Shown one piece after another: positions 10,514 to 20,234 of a stretch of DNA of 37,663 nucleotides. Below the pieces are notes generated by a model that had not been told where the DNA came from, did not search any database, and was given only the letters and a program-made list of their open reading frames with translations. The DNA lies in the NCBI GenBank assembly GCA_025963345.1, contig JAOPUS010000019.1, positions 1 through 37,663 on the forward strand, in the 5' to 3' direction. Position 1 is the first letter of the stretch; each line of letters opens with the position of its first letter. The translations under genes were made by a program, and so were the position numbers. The stretch comes from Blastococcus sp. (GTDB taxonomy: Bacteria > Actinomycetota > Actinomycetes > Mycobacteriales > Geodermatophilaceae).

Positions 10514-11325
10514 CGATCACCCAGGGCGGCCCCCATTCGACCGTCGACCAAACGTCTGCGAAGCGCGGCATGAACCTGACCCTGCGGATCTGGCGGCAGA
10601 GCAACCCGTCGGTCAAGGGCAAGATGGTGACCTACAAGGTCAGCGACATCTCCCCGGACATGTCCTTCCTCGAGATGCTCGACGTGCTCAACGAGCAGCT
10701 GATCATGCAGGGCGACGACCCGGTCGCCTTCGACCACGACTGTCGCGAGGGCATCTGCGGCATGTGCGGCGTCATGATCAACGGCCAGGCCCACGGCCCC
10801 CAGCAGACGACCACCTGCCAGCTGCACATGCGCTCGTTCAAGGACGGCGACTCGATCGACATCGAGCCGTGGCGGGCCAGCCCGTTCCCGGTGATCAAGG
10901 ACCTCGCGGTCGACCGGCGGGCCTTCGACCGGATCATCCAGGCCGGCGGCTACATCAGCGTCCCGACCGGGACGGCGCCCGAGGCCCACTCGACGCCGGT
11001 GCCGAAGAAGGACTCGGACGCGGCGTTCGACGCGGCCACCTGTATCGGCTGCGGCGCCTGTGTGGCGGCCTGCCCGAACGCCTCCTCGATGCTGTTCACC
11101 GCCGCGAAGGTCACCCACCTCGGGCTCATGCCGCAGGGCCAGCCCGAGCGCGACGACCGGGTGGTCAACATGGTCCACCAGCAGGACCTCGAGGGCTTCG
11201 GCGGCTGCACCAACATCGGCGAGTGCTCCGCGTCGTGCCCCAAGGGCATCTCGATGGAGACCATCTCCCGGCTCAACCACGACCTGCTCGGCGCGCTCCG
11301 AGCGGGGGCGCGGCCGAAGAGCTGA
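10510..11325 (+). CDS. sdhB: Succinate dehydrogenase/fumarate reductase iron-sulfur subunit
   Basis: '[15 protein letters not shown]' 2Fe-2S, '[18 protein letters not shown]' and '[15 protein letters not shown]' Fe-S motifs; GTGA overlap with the sdhA stop. Confidence 0.96.
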
Positions 11326-11343
11326 CCCTTCGCTGACCGCCGT

Positions 11344-11375
11344 CGGGCGGGGATCCCTCCTGGGATCCCCGCCCG
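11344..11375 (+). terminator. Intrinsic-terminator-like hairpin after sdhCAB
   Basis: Perfect 14-bp stem cgggcggggatccc / gggatccccgcccg with 4-nt loop (tcct), 18 bp after the sdhB stop. Confidence 0.9.
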
Positions 11376-11397
11376 TTCGGATCTTGGGCTCCCCCGG

Positions 11398-12276
11398 TCA
11401 GATGCAGGAGTGGATGTAGTCGAAGTCCATCGTGTACTGGGTCATCTCCACGATGCCTCCGGGAGTCAGTGGCTCCAGCCCGCAGTTGGCCTCCGCTCCC
11501 TCCTGGGTCGAGCCGGTGGGTCGCCAGTTGGACAGGCCGTTCAGGCTGCTGGTGGCGTCCACACCGTCGCCGACGATCTCGCCCCACTGGTAGCGCGTCG
11601 AGTACAGGCCCACCCCGCGGACGCCGATCGAGGTGAAGTACTCGGTCATGCCCTCGAGCACGGCGGCATTCCGGGTACCGCCACCGTCCGTGTAGTCCCA
11701 CGTGTTCGCGGTCTCCACGTCCAGCCACCACATGTACTGCTCCGGGTTGCTGATGCCGCGGATGGTGGCGTCGTCCAGGGCACGTTCCCATCCGTACTGG
11801 TAGGCGCACGCCCTCGAGTTGGAGCCGTTGCAGGTGCCGTGGTGGTTGCTGCCGGACCGGGGCCACGTCGGGCTCTGACCGCCGGGGTTCCCGGTGTTCA
11901 CGTACAACTGGATGTCGTCGTGCACCGTGCCGCCGCTGGACTCCGCCGCCCACGCAAGTTGGGCGTCCAGGCAAGGATTGGTCGTGGTGGCCCTCCCGCC
12001 GTTGACGCCGACGATGCCGAACGCATGTCCCGTCGGCAGGGGGTTGCCGCACTGCGGGTAGGAGATGTCGGCTCCCTGGGGCGTACTGGCCGCCGGTACC
12101 GCCGCGGCAGCGCCGGCAGCCCAGGGCATCAGCACGGTCGCGGCGAGCGCCGGCAGAACCGTCGCCGCCCGGCGAACCCACCGTCGACGTCCCGTGCCGG
12201 TCCCGCCCCCGTGCATTCGGGGGCGCGCGGCCAGGAGGTGCGACGGGCGGCATTGAGGCAAGGTCAGCATGGTCAT
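11398..12276 (-). CDS. Secreted protein, glycoside-hydrolase-25/DUF1906-like fold suspected
   Basis: Arg-rich N-terminus plus hydrophobic signal 'AATVLPALAATVLMPWAAGAAAAVPA'; mature 'GADISYPQCGNPLPTGHAFGIVGVNGG', 'MWWLDVETANTWDY', 'VGLYSTRYQWGEI'. Confidence 0.7.
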   Translation of the reverse strand: MTMLTLPQCRPSHLLAARPRMHGGGTGTGRRRWVRRAATVLPALAATVLMPWAAGAAAAVPAASTPQGADISYPQCGNPLPTGHAFGIVGVNGGRATTTNPCLDAQLAWAAESSGGTVHDDIQLYVNTGNPGGQSPTWPRSGSNHHGTCNGSNSRACAYQYGWERALDDATIRGISNPEQYMWWLDVETANTWDYTDGGGTRNAAVLEGMTEYFTSIGVRGVGLYSTRYQWGEIVGDGVDATSSLNGLSNWRPTGSTQEGAEANCGLEPLTPGGIVEMTQYTMDFDYIHSCI

Positions 12277-12562
12277 CGACGCTCCCGGCTCGGCGTTCGG
12301 CCTCGTAAAGGGCGCCCACCGTTGCGAGACGATCGGGAGCCTGTCAATCAACTGGCGCGCGTCTCACGACATCCGTCCGACCCGGGCGGGGCACGGCGCT
12401 TCCGGGCGCGATCCGCTGATGCGCAGGTCGGGGGCGGATTACGGAACGCACATGCGCTGGTGGCCGACCCGCCCGACCGCCGTCCCATGACCGGATGTGG
12501 TGATCAGGTCACTTCCTGGCGCCCCCACCCGCGCCTGGCCCAGCCCGGGGTGGCCACCAGTC

Positions 12563-12579
12563 GGTTTGATATGCAAACC
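12563..12579 (+). promoter_or_regulatory. Palindromic operator candidate before HxlR gene
   Basis: GGTTTG-atatg-CAAACC perfect inverted repeat ending 7 bp before the GTG at 12587. Confidence 0.65.
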
Positions 12580-12586
12580 TGAGCGC

Positions 12587-13090
12587 GTGCACTCCCCGCT
12601 CGCCGACCTCCCGGGCCGGCCCTGCTCGATCGCCGCATCGCTGGAACTCGTCGGCGAACGGTGGGCCCTGCTCGTCGTCCGCGAGGTGTCGCTGGGCAAT
12701 CACCGCTTCAGCGAGATCGCCCGCGGCACCGGCGCCCCACGCGACCGGCTGAGCGCCCGGCTCAGCGCCCTCGTCGCGGCCGGGGTGCTGGAGCGTCGTC
12801 CGTACAGCACCGCTCCGCCGCGGTCGGGCTACCACCTCACCGAGTCCGGCCGTGACCTGCTGCCGGTGCTCCAGGCACTGCTGCAGTGGGGCGACCGCTG
12901 GGTCGCCGACTCCCCGCCGGTCGAACTGCACCACTCCCCCGGCGCGCACGCCGACCACGTCGTCGACGCCGAGTGGATCTGCCGTACCTGCGGCGAACCG
13001 GTGAACGCCTCCCGCGTCCAGCGGGTGCTCACCCCTGCCGGCCGCGCACTGTCCGGACTGCCCCCAGAAGAGGACGACGATGACCGCTGA
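12587..13090 (+). CDS. HxlR family winged-helix transcriptional regulator
   Basis: 'CSIAASLELVGERWALLVVREVSLGNHRFSEIARGTGAPRDRLSARLSALVAAGVLERRPY', 'YHLTESGRDLLPVLQALLQWGDRW'. Confidence 0.93.
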   Translation: MHSPLADLPGRPCSIAASLELVGERWALLVVREVSLGNHRFSEIARGTGAPRDRLSARLSALVAAGVLERRPYSTAPPRSGYHLTESGRDLLPVLQALLQWGDRWVADSPPVELHHSPGAHADHVVDAEWICRTCGEPVNASRVQRVLTPAGRALSGLPPEEDDDDR

Positions 13091-13622
13091 GGCCCCCGCC
13101 GAGCTGACCCTGCCCGAGGAATGGGGCGAGCCGCGCTCCCGCACGGTCATCTGGCACGACCCACTGATCACCGCCGCTGGCGCGCTCGAGCGGTCCGGGC
13201 TCGAGACGCTGCGGGCGCTGCGGGACGGCGTCCTGCCGCCGCCTCCCATCGTGGCCCTGATGCAGATGGACCTCGTCGCCGTCGAGGAGGGCCGTGTGGA
13301 GTTCAGCTGCCTGGTCGACGAGTCGGTCTACAACCCGATCGGCGTCGTCCACGGCGGCCTGGTCTGCACGCTGCTGGACACGGTCGCTGGATGCGCCGTG
13401 CACTCCACGCTCCCGCAGGGGTTCGGCTACACGTCGATCGAGCTGAAGGTGAACTACCTGCGCGCCGTGCACGCGACCAGCGGGCCGCTCACCGCGATCG
13501 GCCGGGTCGTGAAGCCCGGCCGACGGGTCGCCTTCGCCGAGGGCGAGGTCCTGGACGCCCAGGGCCGGACGGTGGCGACGGCCTCCAGTTCGCTGCTGGT
13601 CTTCCCGCTGCCGGGGAACTGA
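13080..13622 (+). CDS. PaaI-family hotdog thioesterase
   Basis: 'YNPIGVVHGGLVCTLLDTVAGCAVHSTLPQGFGYTSIELKVNYLRAV'; overlaps the HxlR gene by 11 nt. Confidence 0.92.
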   Translation: MTAEAPAELTLPEEWGEPRSRTVIWHDPLITAAGALERSGLETLRALRDGVLPPPPIVALMQMDLVAVEEGRVEFSCLVDESVYNPIGVVHGGLVCTLLDTVAGCAVHSTLPQGFGYTSIELKVNYLRAVHATSGPLTAIGRVVKPGRRVAFAEGEVLDAQGRTVATASSSLLVFPLPGN

Positions 13623-13626
13623 GCGG

Positions 13627-15912
13627 TCAGACCCGCTCGTCGGCCGCCTGGCGCTCCCGCAGCCACGCCCGCAGTTGCTCCGGCGGCAGCGGACGGCTGA
13701 GGTGGTAGCCCTGGACGACGTCGCAGCCGAGGCTGGTCAGCGCGTCCACGGTGGCCTGGTCCTCCGCGCCTTCGGCCACCAGCACCAGATCGAGTGCGTG
13801 GGCCAGCTGCAGGGTCGAAGTGACGATCGAGGCCGCTCGTGAACTGCCCGTCATCGCCGCCACGAACACCCGGTCCAGCTTGAGCTCGGTGACCGGGAGC
13901 GCGGCGAGGTAGGCCAGGCTGGAGTAGCCGGTGCCGTAGTCGTCGATGGAGACGCCGACGCCCGCGTCCCGCAGCCGGGACAGCACCCGCACCGCACGCT
14001 CCCGGTCCTCCATGAGGATGCTCTCGGTCACCTCGAGGATCAGGGCACGGGCCGGCAGGTCGAAGCGGCGCAGCAGCGCGGCCACCTCGTCGGGGAACTC
14101 GTCGTCGACCAGGTTGGACGGGCTGACGTTGACCGAGACGGTGAGCAAGCAGCCGTCGTCGGCCCACAGCCGGCACTGCGCCAGCGCCATCTCCACGACC
14201 GTCGAGGTCAGCCGGCTCATGAGCCCGGCGGACTCGGCGAGGTCGATGAAGGCGTCCGGGAAGAGCAGCCCGCGGCTCGGGTGCTGCCACCGGACCAGCG
14301 CCTCGACGCCGTCGACGACGCCGGAGGCCAGAGCGAGCTTGGGCTGGTAGTGCAGGACGAGCTCGCCGTCGGCGATGCCGCGCCGCAGTTGCTCGACCGC
14401 CTCGAGGCGGTGCCGCCCGTCGCCGTCGCGCTCCTCGTCGTAGACGGCGACGCCCGCGCGGGTCGCCTTCGCCGAGTACATGGCGAGGTCCGCCAACTGG
14501 AGCAGCTCCTCGGCCGTGACGGAGTGCTCGGGACCGATCGCGACCCCGACGCTGGCGTCGATGGTCAGGCTCATGCCGCCGACGCGGAAGGGGCGCTGCA
14601 GTTGGGCGCGCAGGCGCCGGGCCAGTGCCAGTGAGCCGGCTGCGTCCAGGTCGTCCACCACGACGACGAACTCGTCGCCGCCCAGGCGGGCGAGCAGGTC
14701 ATCCTCGCGGAGCTCGCGGTTGAGCCGCGGCCCGACCTGCCGGAGCAGGGCGTCCCCGACGGCGTGGCCGAGCGAGTCGTTGATCTCCTTGAACCGGTCC
14801 AGGTCCACGACGACGACGGCCACGCCGCGGCCGCCGGCCAACCGGTCGTCCGCGGCCTCCAGTGCCTCGAAGACCGAGCGCCGGTTGGGCAGCCCGGTGA
14901 GCTCGTCGGTGCGGGCCTGCCGTCGGCTGTCGGCCAGCCCTTGGACCTCGCGGAAGGTGAGCGCGGTGCGGGCCAGCGCGGCCAGGACCGCACCGAAGGC
15001 CAGTGCGCCGGCCAGCGCGTCGCTCTCGTGGGCGTACCCCAGCAGCAGCAGGACCAGCGCGGCCAGCGCGCAGATACCGGGGACGACGAGCGCCCGCACG
15101 CCGTCCAGCCGGTTGGTGCCGCCCGCCCGGGGAGCCTGGCAGGCGGCCAGGCCGAAGCACAGGAAGGCGATCCCCCAGCCCATGTCGAGTGGTCCGCCGA
15201 CCTCGTAGGTGCCCTGCACGACCCGGTAGGCGTACACGGTGTCGGTCAGCACGAAGAGCGCGGCGCCGCCGGTGAGGAAGCACCAGTTCGCACCGGCACC
15301 GCGGCCGATCACGGCCAGCGCCCCGGCGAGAAGGATCAGGAGCAGCAGGTCGGCGATCGGGTAGACGATGACGAGCGTGCTGCCGCCCCTGCCGTGCAGC
15401 GACCCGGCGAGGGCGAACGCCGTCGCGAACGCGGCGGCGGTCAGGCCGGTGACGATGCCGTCCAGCCACATGCTCGAGGTCAGCCGGCGCACCCGTGCAC
15501 GCAGCAGAAGGAACAGGGCCACGCAGACCAGCGGGTAGAACGCCGTGAACCCGGCATCGAACCAGGCCGGGCGCTCGACGACGGGCAACCGACGGCTGTC
15601 GAGCTCGTAGCCCAGGGTGCCGACGAAGTAGGCGGCGACGGCACCGGCGAAGCACAGCCAGGCCCCGCGATCCTGCGGTGCCAGCAACGCCCGGCCGACG
15701 AGGAGCCCGACCAGGCCGACGAGGAACACCGCCTTACCACCGACCGCGAGGGTGCCCAGCACACCGGTGGCCCCGACGGCATGCGCCAGCAGCGACAGGG
15801 CGTAGGTCGTGCCCAGCGCACCGGCCAGGAGGCGGACGGCGAGCAGGGAGTGGTCGCCGCCCCGAGCCGGGACAGAGGTCTCCCCTCCGCCGCCGATCCG
15901 GTGCTTCCGCAT
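13627..15912 (-). CDS. Membrane-anchored GGDEF-EAL protein (c-di-GMP metabolism)
   Basis: N-terminal multi-TM region; 'RLGGDEFVVVVDD' with upstream I-site 'REDD'; 'VEALVRWQHPSRG', 'SIDDYGTGYSSLAYL', 'VLVAEGAEDQ'. ATG 15912. Confidence 0.93.
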   Translation of the reverse strand: MRKHRIGGGGETSVPARGGDHSLLAVRLLAGALGTTYALSLLAHAVGATGVLGTLAVGGKAVFLVGLVGLLVGRALLAPQDRGAWLCFAGAVAAYFVGTLGYELDSRRLPVVERPAWFDAGFTAFYPLVCVALFLLLRARVRRLTSSMWLDGIVTGLTAAAFATAFALAGSLHGRGGSTLVIVYPIADLLLLILLAGALAVIGRGAGANWCFLTGGAALFVLTDTVYAYRVVQGTYEVGGPLDMGWGIAFLCFGLAACQAPRAGGTNRLDGVRALVVPGICALAALVLLLLGYAHESDALAGALAFGAVLAALARTALTFREVQGLADSRRQARTDELTGLPNRRSVFEALEAADDRLAGGRGVAVVVVDLDRFKEINDSLGHAVGDALLRQVGPRLNRELREDDLLARLGGDEFVVVVDDLDAAGSLALARRLRAQLQRPFRVGGMSLTIDASVGVAIGPEHSVTAEELLQLADLAMYSAKATRAGVAVYDEERDGDGRHRLEAVEQLRRGIADGELVLHYQPKLALASGVVDGVEALVRWQHPSRGLLFPDAFIDLAESAGLMSRLTSTVVEMALAQCRLWADDGCLLTVSVNVSPSNLVDDEFPDEVAALLRRFDLPARALILEVTESILMEDRERAVRVLSRLRDAGVGVSIDDYGTGYSSLAYLAALPVTELKLDRVFVAAMTGSSRAASIVTSTLQLAHALDLVLVAEGAEDQATVDALTSLGCDVVQGYHLSRPLPPEQLRAWLRERQAADERV

Positions 15913-16153
15913 GGGGTCCCATCGGCCGGACCGGCCCGTTTCTGCAGCCGTACGGGCCGAAATTCGCGCCCCCGTCCCCCGATGGGGGTCCGCCCGCGAG
16001 CGGCAGTCCGGTGACCTGCGGATGTTCCGAGCGGCACCGCCCACCCCGGCCGGGTGATGAGGGCCACGAGCGGGTTCAGCTCCGCCCCGGACCTGCCGTG
16101 GTCTCAGAGAAGTTGGCGGGCACAATGCCCGGGCACACAAGAGAAGGGCAGGG

Positions 16154-18715
16154 ATGGACACCGAGGAAGGCAGCGCCGAGCTGCAGCCCGTCGGCGGGCT
16201 CGGCACGACTGCCCGGCGGCTCTGCCTCTCCGCCCTCATCGCGGTCCTGCTCGCCCTGTCCGCCGCGCTCATCCCGGGCTTCCTCGGCAAGCCGCCCTTC
16301 TTGACCGACTTCACCCTGCCGTGGTGGGCCATGGCCATCGCCTTCGCCTGCACCGAGACGTTCGTGCTCAACATCCAGGCACGGCGGGAGACCCAGACCA
16401 TCTCCTTCAGCGAGCTGCCGCTCGTGCTCGGGCTCTTCTTCGCCTCTCCGCTCGCACTGCTTGCGGGGCGCATCCTGGCCTCGGCCGCGGTGATGATCGT
16501 CGTGCGGCGCTCGCCAGCCATGAAGATCACGCTCAACGTGGCCCTGCTCCTCGCCGAGACCAGCGTCGCCATCGCGCTGTTCACGGCGATCGCCCCCGGC
16601 GCCGCCTCGACCGGACCGCTCACCTGGCTGGCCGCCTACGCCGGTGCCCTGACCGGTGACGCGGTGGCCGCGATCGCCGTCGGTTGTGCCATCGCCGTCT
16701 ACGACGGCAGCGTCAACCTCCGATCCCTCCTGACCGGCGCCGGCTCCCTCGCGGTCCCGGCGATGGGTGTCACGCTCGGCCTGATCGCCGTTCTGACCCT
16801 GGCCGCGTCCACCACAGCGGGGTGGCTCCTGCTCGCCTTCGGGATCCTGTCGCTGCTGGCCTTCCGCGCCTACGCGTCCCTGGCCGAGCGGCACCTGAAC
16901 CTCGAACGCCTCTATCGGTTCAGCCGGGCCGTGAGCGGCGCCCCCGAGGTCGACGACGTGATCGGGAACGTCCTGGCCCAGGCCAAGGACCTGCTCCGAT
17001 GCGAACAGGCCACCGTGGCGTTCCTCTCGGCCGACGGTGCGCGCGTCGACGTGATCCGTCACCGGCAGGGCGAGCCGCTGGCCCGCCGGGAGGAGTCGAC
17101 GGACAGCCGGCACGCCTGGGTGATCCGGCACGTCATCGAGGGCGGCGAACCGCTGCTCGTGCCCAAGACCACCCGCGACGCGGCCGCCCGGGCATGGCTG
17201 GCGACCAACGGCCTGCGCGACGCGATCGTGGTCCCACTGAACGGCGGCGCCGCGAGCGTCGGCATCCTCGTCGTGGCCGACCGACTGGGCGACGTGAAGA
17301 CCTTCGAACAGGACGACGTCCTGCTGCTGGAGACCGTGGCCAACCACGCCGGGGTCGCCCTGCGCAACGGTGAACTCATCGGGCAACTGCGGCACGACGC
17401 CCTGCACGACGCCCTCACCGGGCTGCCGAACCGTGCGTACATGCGGCAGGAACTGGCCGGCGCGCTGGCGGACGTCGCCGCGGGCCGCGCGCAGGGGGCC
17501 GCCGTCATGATTCTCGACCTCGACGAGTTCAAGGACGTCAACGACACCCTCGGGCACCACCAGGGCGACGACCTGCTCGTCGAGGTCGGCGCCCGACTGC
17601 TCACCGCCGTCGGCGACGCCGGCATCGTGGCGCGCTTGGGCGGCGACGAGTTCGCCGTCCTCCTCCCGGGCACGGTGGACGAGGAGCGGATCCTGCGTAT
17701 CGGACGACGGGTCCTGCGCGCGCTCGAGCAGCCGGTGGCCCTCGACGGCCTGGAGGTCGAGGTCGGCGCGTCGATCGGGATCGCCTTCGCCCCCGCGCAC
17801 GCCACCGAGTCCGCGGCCCTGCTCAAGTGCGCGGACCTGGCGATGTACGACGGGAAGTCGTCCTCGGCCCGTGGCCTGCGGATCTACCAGCCCGATCTGC
17901 ACGCCACGACTCCGCGCCGGCTGACCCTGGTCTCCGAACTCCGCGGCGCACTGCAGAACGGCGAGATCCAGGTGCACGTCCAGCCCCAGGCCGAGCTGCG
18001 CTCGGGGCGGGTCGTGGGTGTCGAGGCCCTCGTCCGCTGGAACCACCCCGAGCTGGGCTGGGTCCCGCCCGACGAGTTCGTGCCCGTCGCGGAGCGCAGC
18101 GGCCTCATCGGCCTGCTCACCACGCGCGTGCTCGACGCCTCGTTGGCGGCGTGCGCGCACTGGCGGGCGGCCGGCCGGGACCTCGGCATCGCGGTGAACC
18201 TCTCCGCCCGCAGCCTGCAGGACACCGACCTGGTCGACGAGGTCTCGCGGCTGCTGCTGCGCCACGACGTCCCCGCCGACCGGCTCACGCTGGAGGTCAC
18301 CGAGGGCTCGGTCATGGCCGACCCCACACGCGCCGTCGCACTGCTGCACCAACTGCGCGAACTCGGCGTGCGCCTCTCGGTCGACGACTTCGGCACCGGC
18401 TATTCGTCGCTGTCCTACCTGCAGCGGCTCCCGGTGCAGGAGGTCAAGATCGACCGCAGCTTCGTCGCGGATCTGCACACCGAGAACGAGAACGTGGCGA
18501 TCGTGCGAGCGATCGTCGACCTCGGCCGGCACCTCGGCCTGGAGGTGGTCGCCGAGGGTGTCGAGGACGAGGCCACCTGGGCGCTGCTCGCCTCGATGAA
18601 CTGCGACCTGGTGCAGGGCTGGCACCTGGCCCGGCCGATGCCGACCGGCGAGCTCCTCGGCTGGCTGTCCACCCGCGACCGCTCCCGGCACCGCGGCGGT
18701 CTGCGGGTCGTCTGA
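16154..18715 (+). CDS. Membrane GAF-GGDEF-EAL protein (c-di-GMP metabolism)
   Basis: 853 aa; N-terminal TM domain, GAF-like segment, 'RLGGDEFAVLLPG', 'VEALVRWNHPELG', 'SVDDFGTGYSSLSYLQRLPVQEVKID'. Confidence 0.94.
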   Translation: MDTEEGSAELQPVGGLGTTARRLCLSALIAVLLALSAALIPGFLGKPPFLTDFTLPWWAMAIAFACTETFVLNIQARRETQTISFSELPLVLGLFFASPLALLAGRILASAAVMIVVRRSPAMKITLNVALLLAETSVAIALFTAIAPGAASTGPLTWLAAYAGALTGDAVAAIAVGCAIAVYDGSVNLRSLLTGAGSLAVPAMGVTLGLIAVLTLAASTTAGWLLLAFGILSLLAFRAYASLAERHLNLERLYRFSRAVSGAPEVDDVIGNVLAQAKDLLRCEQATVAFLSADGARVDVIRHRQGEPLARREESTDSRHAWVIRHVIEGGEPLLVPKTTRDAAARAWLATNGLRDAIVVPLNGGAASVGILVVADRLGDVKTFEQDDVLLLETVANHAGVALRNGELIGQLRHDALHDALTGLPNRAYMRQELAGALADVAAGRAQGAAVMILDLDEFKDVNDTLGHHQGDDLLVEVGARLLTAVGDAGIVARLGGDEFAVLLPGTVDEERILRIGRRVLRALEQPVALDGLEVEVGASIGIAFAPAHATESAALLKCADLAMYDGKSSSARGLRIYQPDLHATTPRRLTLVSELRGALQNGEIQVHVQPQAELRSGRVVGVEALVRWNHPELGWVPPDEFVPVAERSGLIGLLTTRVLDASLAACAHWRAAGRDLGIAVNLSARSLQDTDLVDEVSRLLLRHDVPADRLTLEVTEGSVMADPTRAVALLHQLRELGVRLSVDDFGTGYSSLSYLQRLPVQEVKIDRSFVADLHTENENVAIVRAIVDLGRHLGLEVVAEGVEDEATWALLASMNCDLVQGWHLARPMPTGELLGWLSTRDRSRHRGGLRVV

Positions 18716-18891
18716 CCCGTCCGGGTTCTCACCACGGAGGCCACCTCGTCACGGGGACCCCGCCGATGGCTGGTGCCGGGCCGGACCAACGTCGCGAGCG
18801 GCCGCTGCACCTCACGGATCTCGCCCCGCCGTACAGGCCCGGCTGGAGGCCCTCGACGAGCAGTCGCTCACCGAACCGGTGGCCCTGGGCG

Positions 18892-19053
18892 GAGCCCGAG
18901 GTCTACTTCACGACGTCGCACTTCAACGGGTATGCCGCCGTGCTCTGCCGTCTGGACGAGCTCGACGCCCGGTCGCTGACGGAACTCGTGACCGAGGCGT
19001 GGGCCTGCCGCGCGCCGAGGCGGCTGGTCGCAGAGCGCTTCGGCCCGGCCTGA
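18892..19053 (+). pseudogene. MmcQ/YjbR-like C-terminal remnant
   Basis: 'EPEVYFTTSHFNGYAAVLCRLDELDARSLTELVTEAWACRAPRRLVAERFGPA*' resembles the C-terminus of MmcQ/YjbR proteins; no matching N-terminal domain upstream in any frame. Confidence 0.6.
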
Positions 19054-19141
19054 GTCACGCGCGGGCTGCCGGTCGCAGAACCGGCCGCAACTCGCATCGT
19101 CGCAGTACGTTGGCTCTATCCGCTGAGGGCAGGTGGGGCCG

Positions 19142-20122
19142 ATGGACATCCGGCTGGTGACTCCTGACGGCGTGCGCAGGCACAAGATCGACGACCTGCC
19201 CGACCTGCTGGCCCACGAGGACGGCGTGTTGTGGGTCGACATCCCGGAGGGCGATCCGGATGCGACCGCGGTGCTCACCGACGTGTTCGGCTTCCACACC
19301 ATGGCGGTGCAGGACTGCGTCCAGCGCAATCCCCTACCGAAGGTGCATGTCTACCCCGACCACGTGTTCGTGGTCCTGCACGGGCCCGAGCCGGGTCTCG
19401 GTGGCCACATCCACTACGTGGAACTCGACCAGTTCGTGGGCGCGCGGTACCTCGTCACCGTGCACGGCCCGGTCAACCCCGCCGTGAACCCGGCGGCGGC
19501 AGGGGTGGAGACCGCCGCCGTCGGCGCCCGGCTGGACAGCGGACGGTTCCGCCCGGTCTCCGGCCCCGAGCTGTCCACCGCCATCGTCTCGGCGCTGAGC
19601 GGGCGGATGCGCGACCACCTCAGCACGCGGACGACGGACGTGTGGCGCTTCGAGCAGCAGGTGACCGCGGGCCAGCTGGGTGACGCCGAACAGTTCCTCG
19701 ACGGGATGTTCCGCGTACGGCACGGGCTGCTGACCGTGCGGACGATGGCCTCGCTCAGCCATGAGGTCTACGGCCGGATGCATGCACTGAAGGCGTTCGG
19801 GACCGACGGGCAGGTCCTGCTCGAGAACAACCTGGACCAGTTCCAGCGGCTGGCCACCATGGCGCACAGCCAGGAGGACTACCTGCAGGGCGTGATCGAG
19901 TTCTACCAGACACGGACCAACACGAAGATGACGATCGCGGCCGAGCGGCTGGCGGTCATCGCCGCGGTCACCCTGCCGATCACCGCACTCTCGTCGGTGA
20001 TGGGCATGAACGTCATCGTCAACTCGCGCAGCGATCCAGCCTTCATCGCCGCGCTCGTCGCCGGGATGGCCGTGCTCTCGGTCATCCTGCTCGTGTGGGC
20101 CAAGCGGCACGGCTGGTGGTGA
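19142..20122 (+). CDS. CorA-family divalent cation transporter
   Basis: Two C-terminal TM segments with 'ALSSVMGMNVIVN' (GMN signature), long helical 'YLQGVIEFYQTRTNTKMTIAAERLAVIAAVTLPIT'. Confidence 0.93.
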   Translation: MDIRLVTPDGVRRHKIDDLPDLLAHEDGVLWVDIPEGDPDATAVLTDVFGFHTMAVQDCVQRNPLPKVHVYPDHVFVVLHGPEPGLGGHIHYVELDQFVGARYLVTVHGPVNPAVNPAAAGVETAAVGARLDSGRFRPVSGPELSTAIVSALSGRMRDHLSTRTTDVWRFEQQVTAGQLGDAEQFLDGMFRVRHGLLTVRTMASLSHEVYGRMHALKAFGTDGQVLLENNLDQFQRLATMAHSQEDYLQGVIEFYQTRTNTKMTIAAERLAVIAAVTLPITALSSVMGMNVIVNSRSDPAFIAALVAGMAVLSVILLVWAKRHGWW

Positions 20123-20151
20123 CACCGTGGCCGGCCGCCTTTTCTTGCGCG

Positions 20152-20180
20152 GTTCACCCGAGTGGGACCGCACGTTCATC
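20152..20180 (+). promoter_or_regulatory. PHO-box-like direct repeats (candidate)
   Basis: GTTCACC at 20152 and GTTCATC at 20174, exactly 22 nt (2 x 11) apart; weak middle unit TGGGACC at 20163. Confidence 0.35.
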
Positions 20181-20234
20181 GGCGTCGGCCACCGTCCCAG
20201 GGTCACATTCGGAGGACTCCCTGAGGGAAGAACC

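Noticed and set aside
14764-16014. 416-aa plus-strand ORF opposite the GGDEF-EAL gene
   Set aside because: Low-complexity D/R/G/A-rich translation antisense to a clear GGDEF-EAL gene.
13627-16623. Full 998-aa ORF including residues upstream of 15912
   Set aside because: The N-terminal extension overlaps the divergent 16154 gene and is Ser/Arg-rich noise; the true start is most likely ATG 15912.
16076-18691. 871-aa minus-strand ORF opposite the GAF-GGDEF-EAL gene
   Set aside because: Mirror ORF of a bona fide coding gene; no recognisable motif, typical of GC-rich antisense frames.
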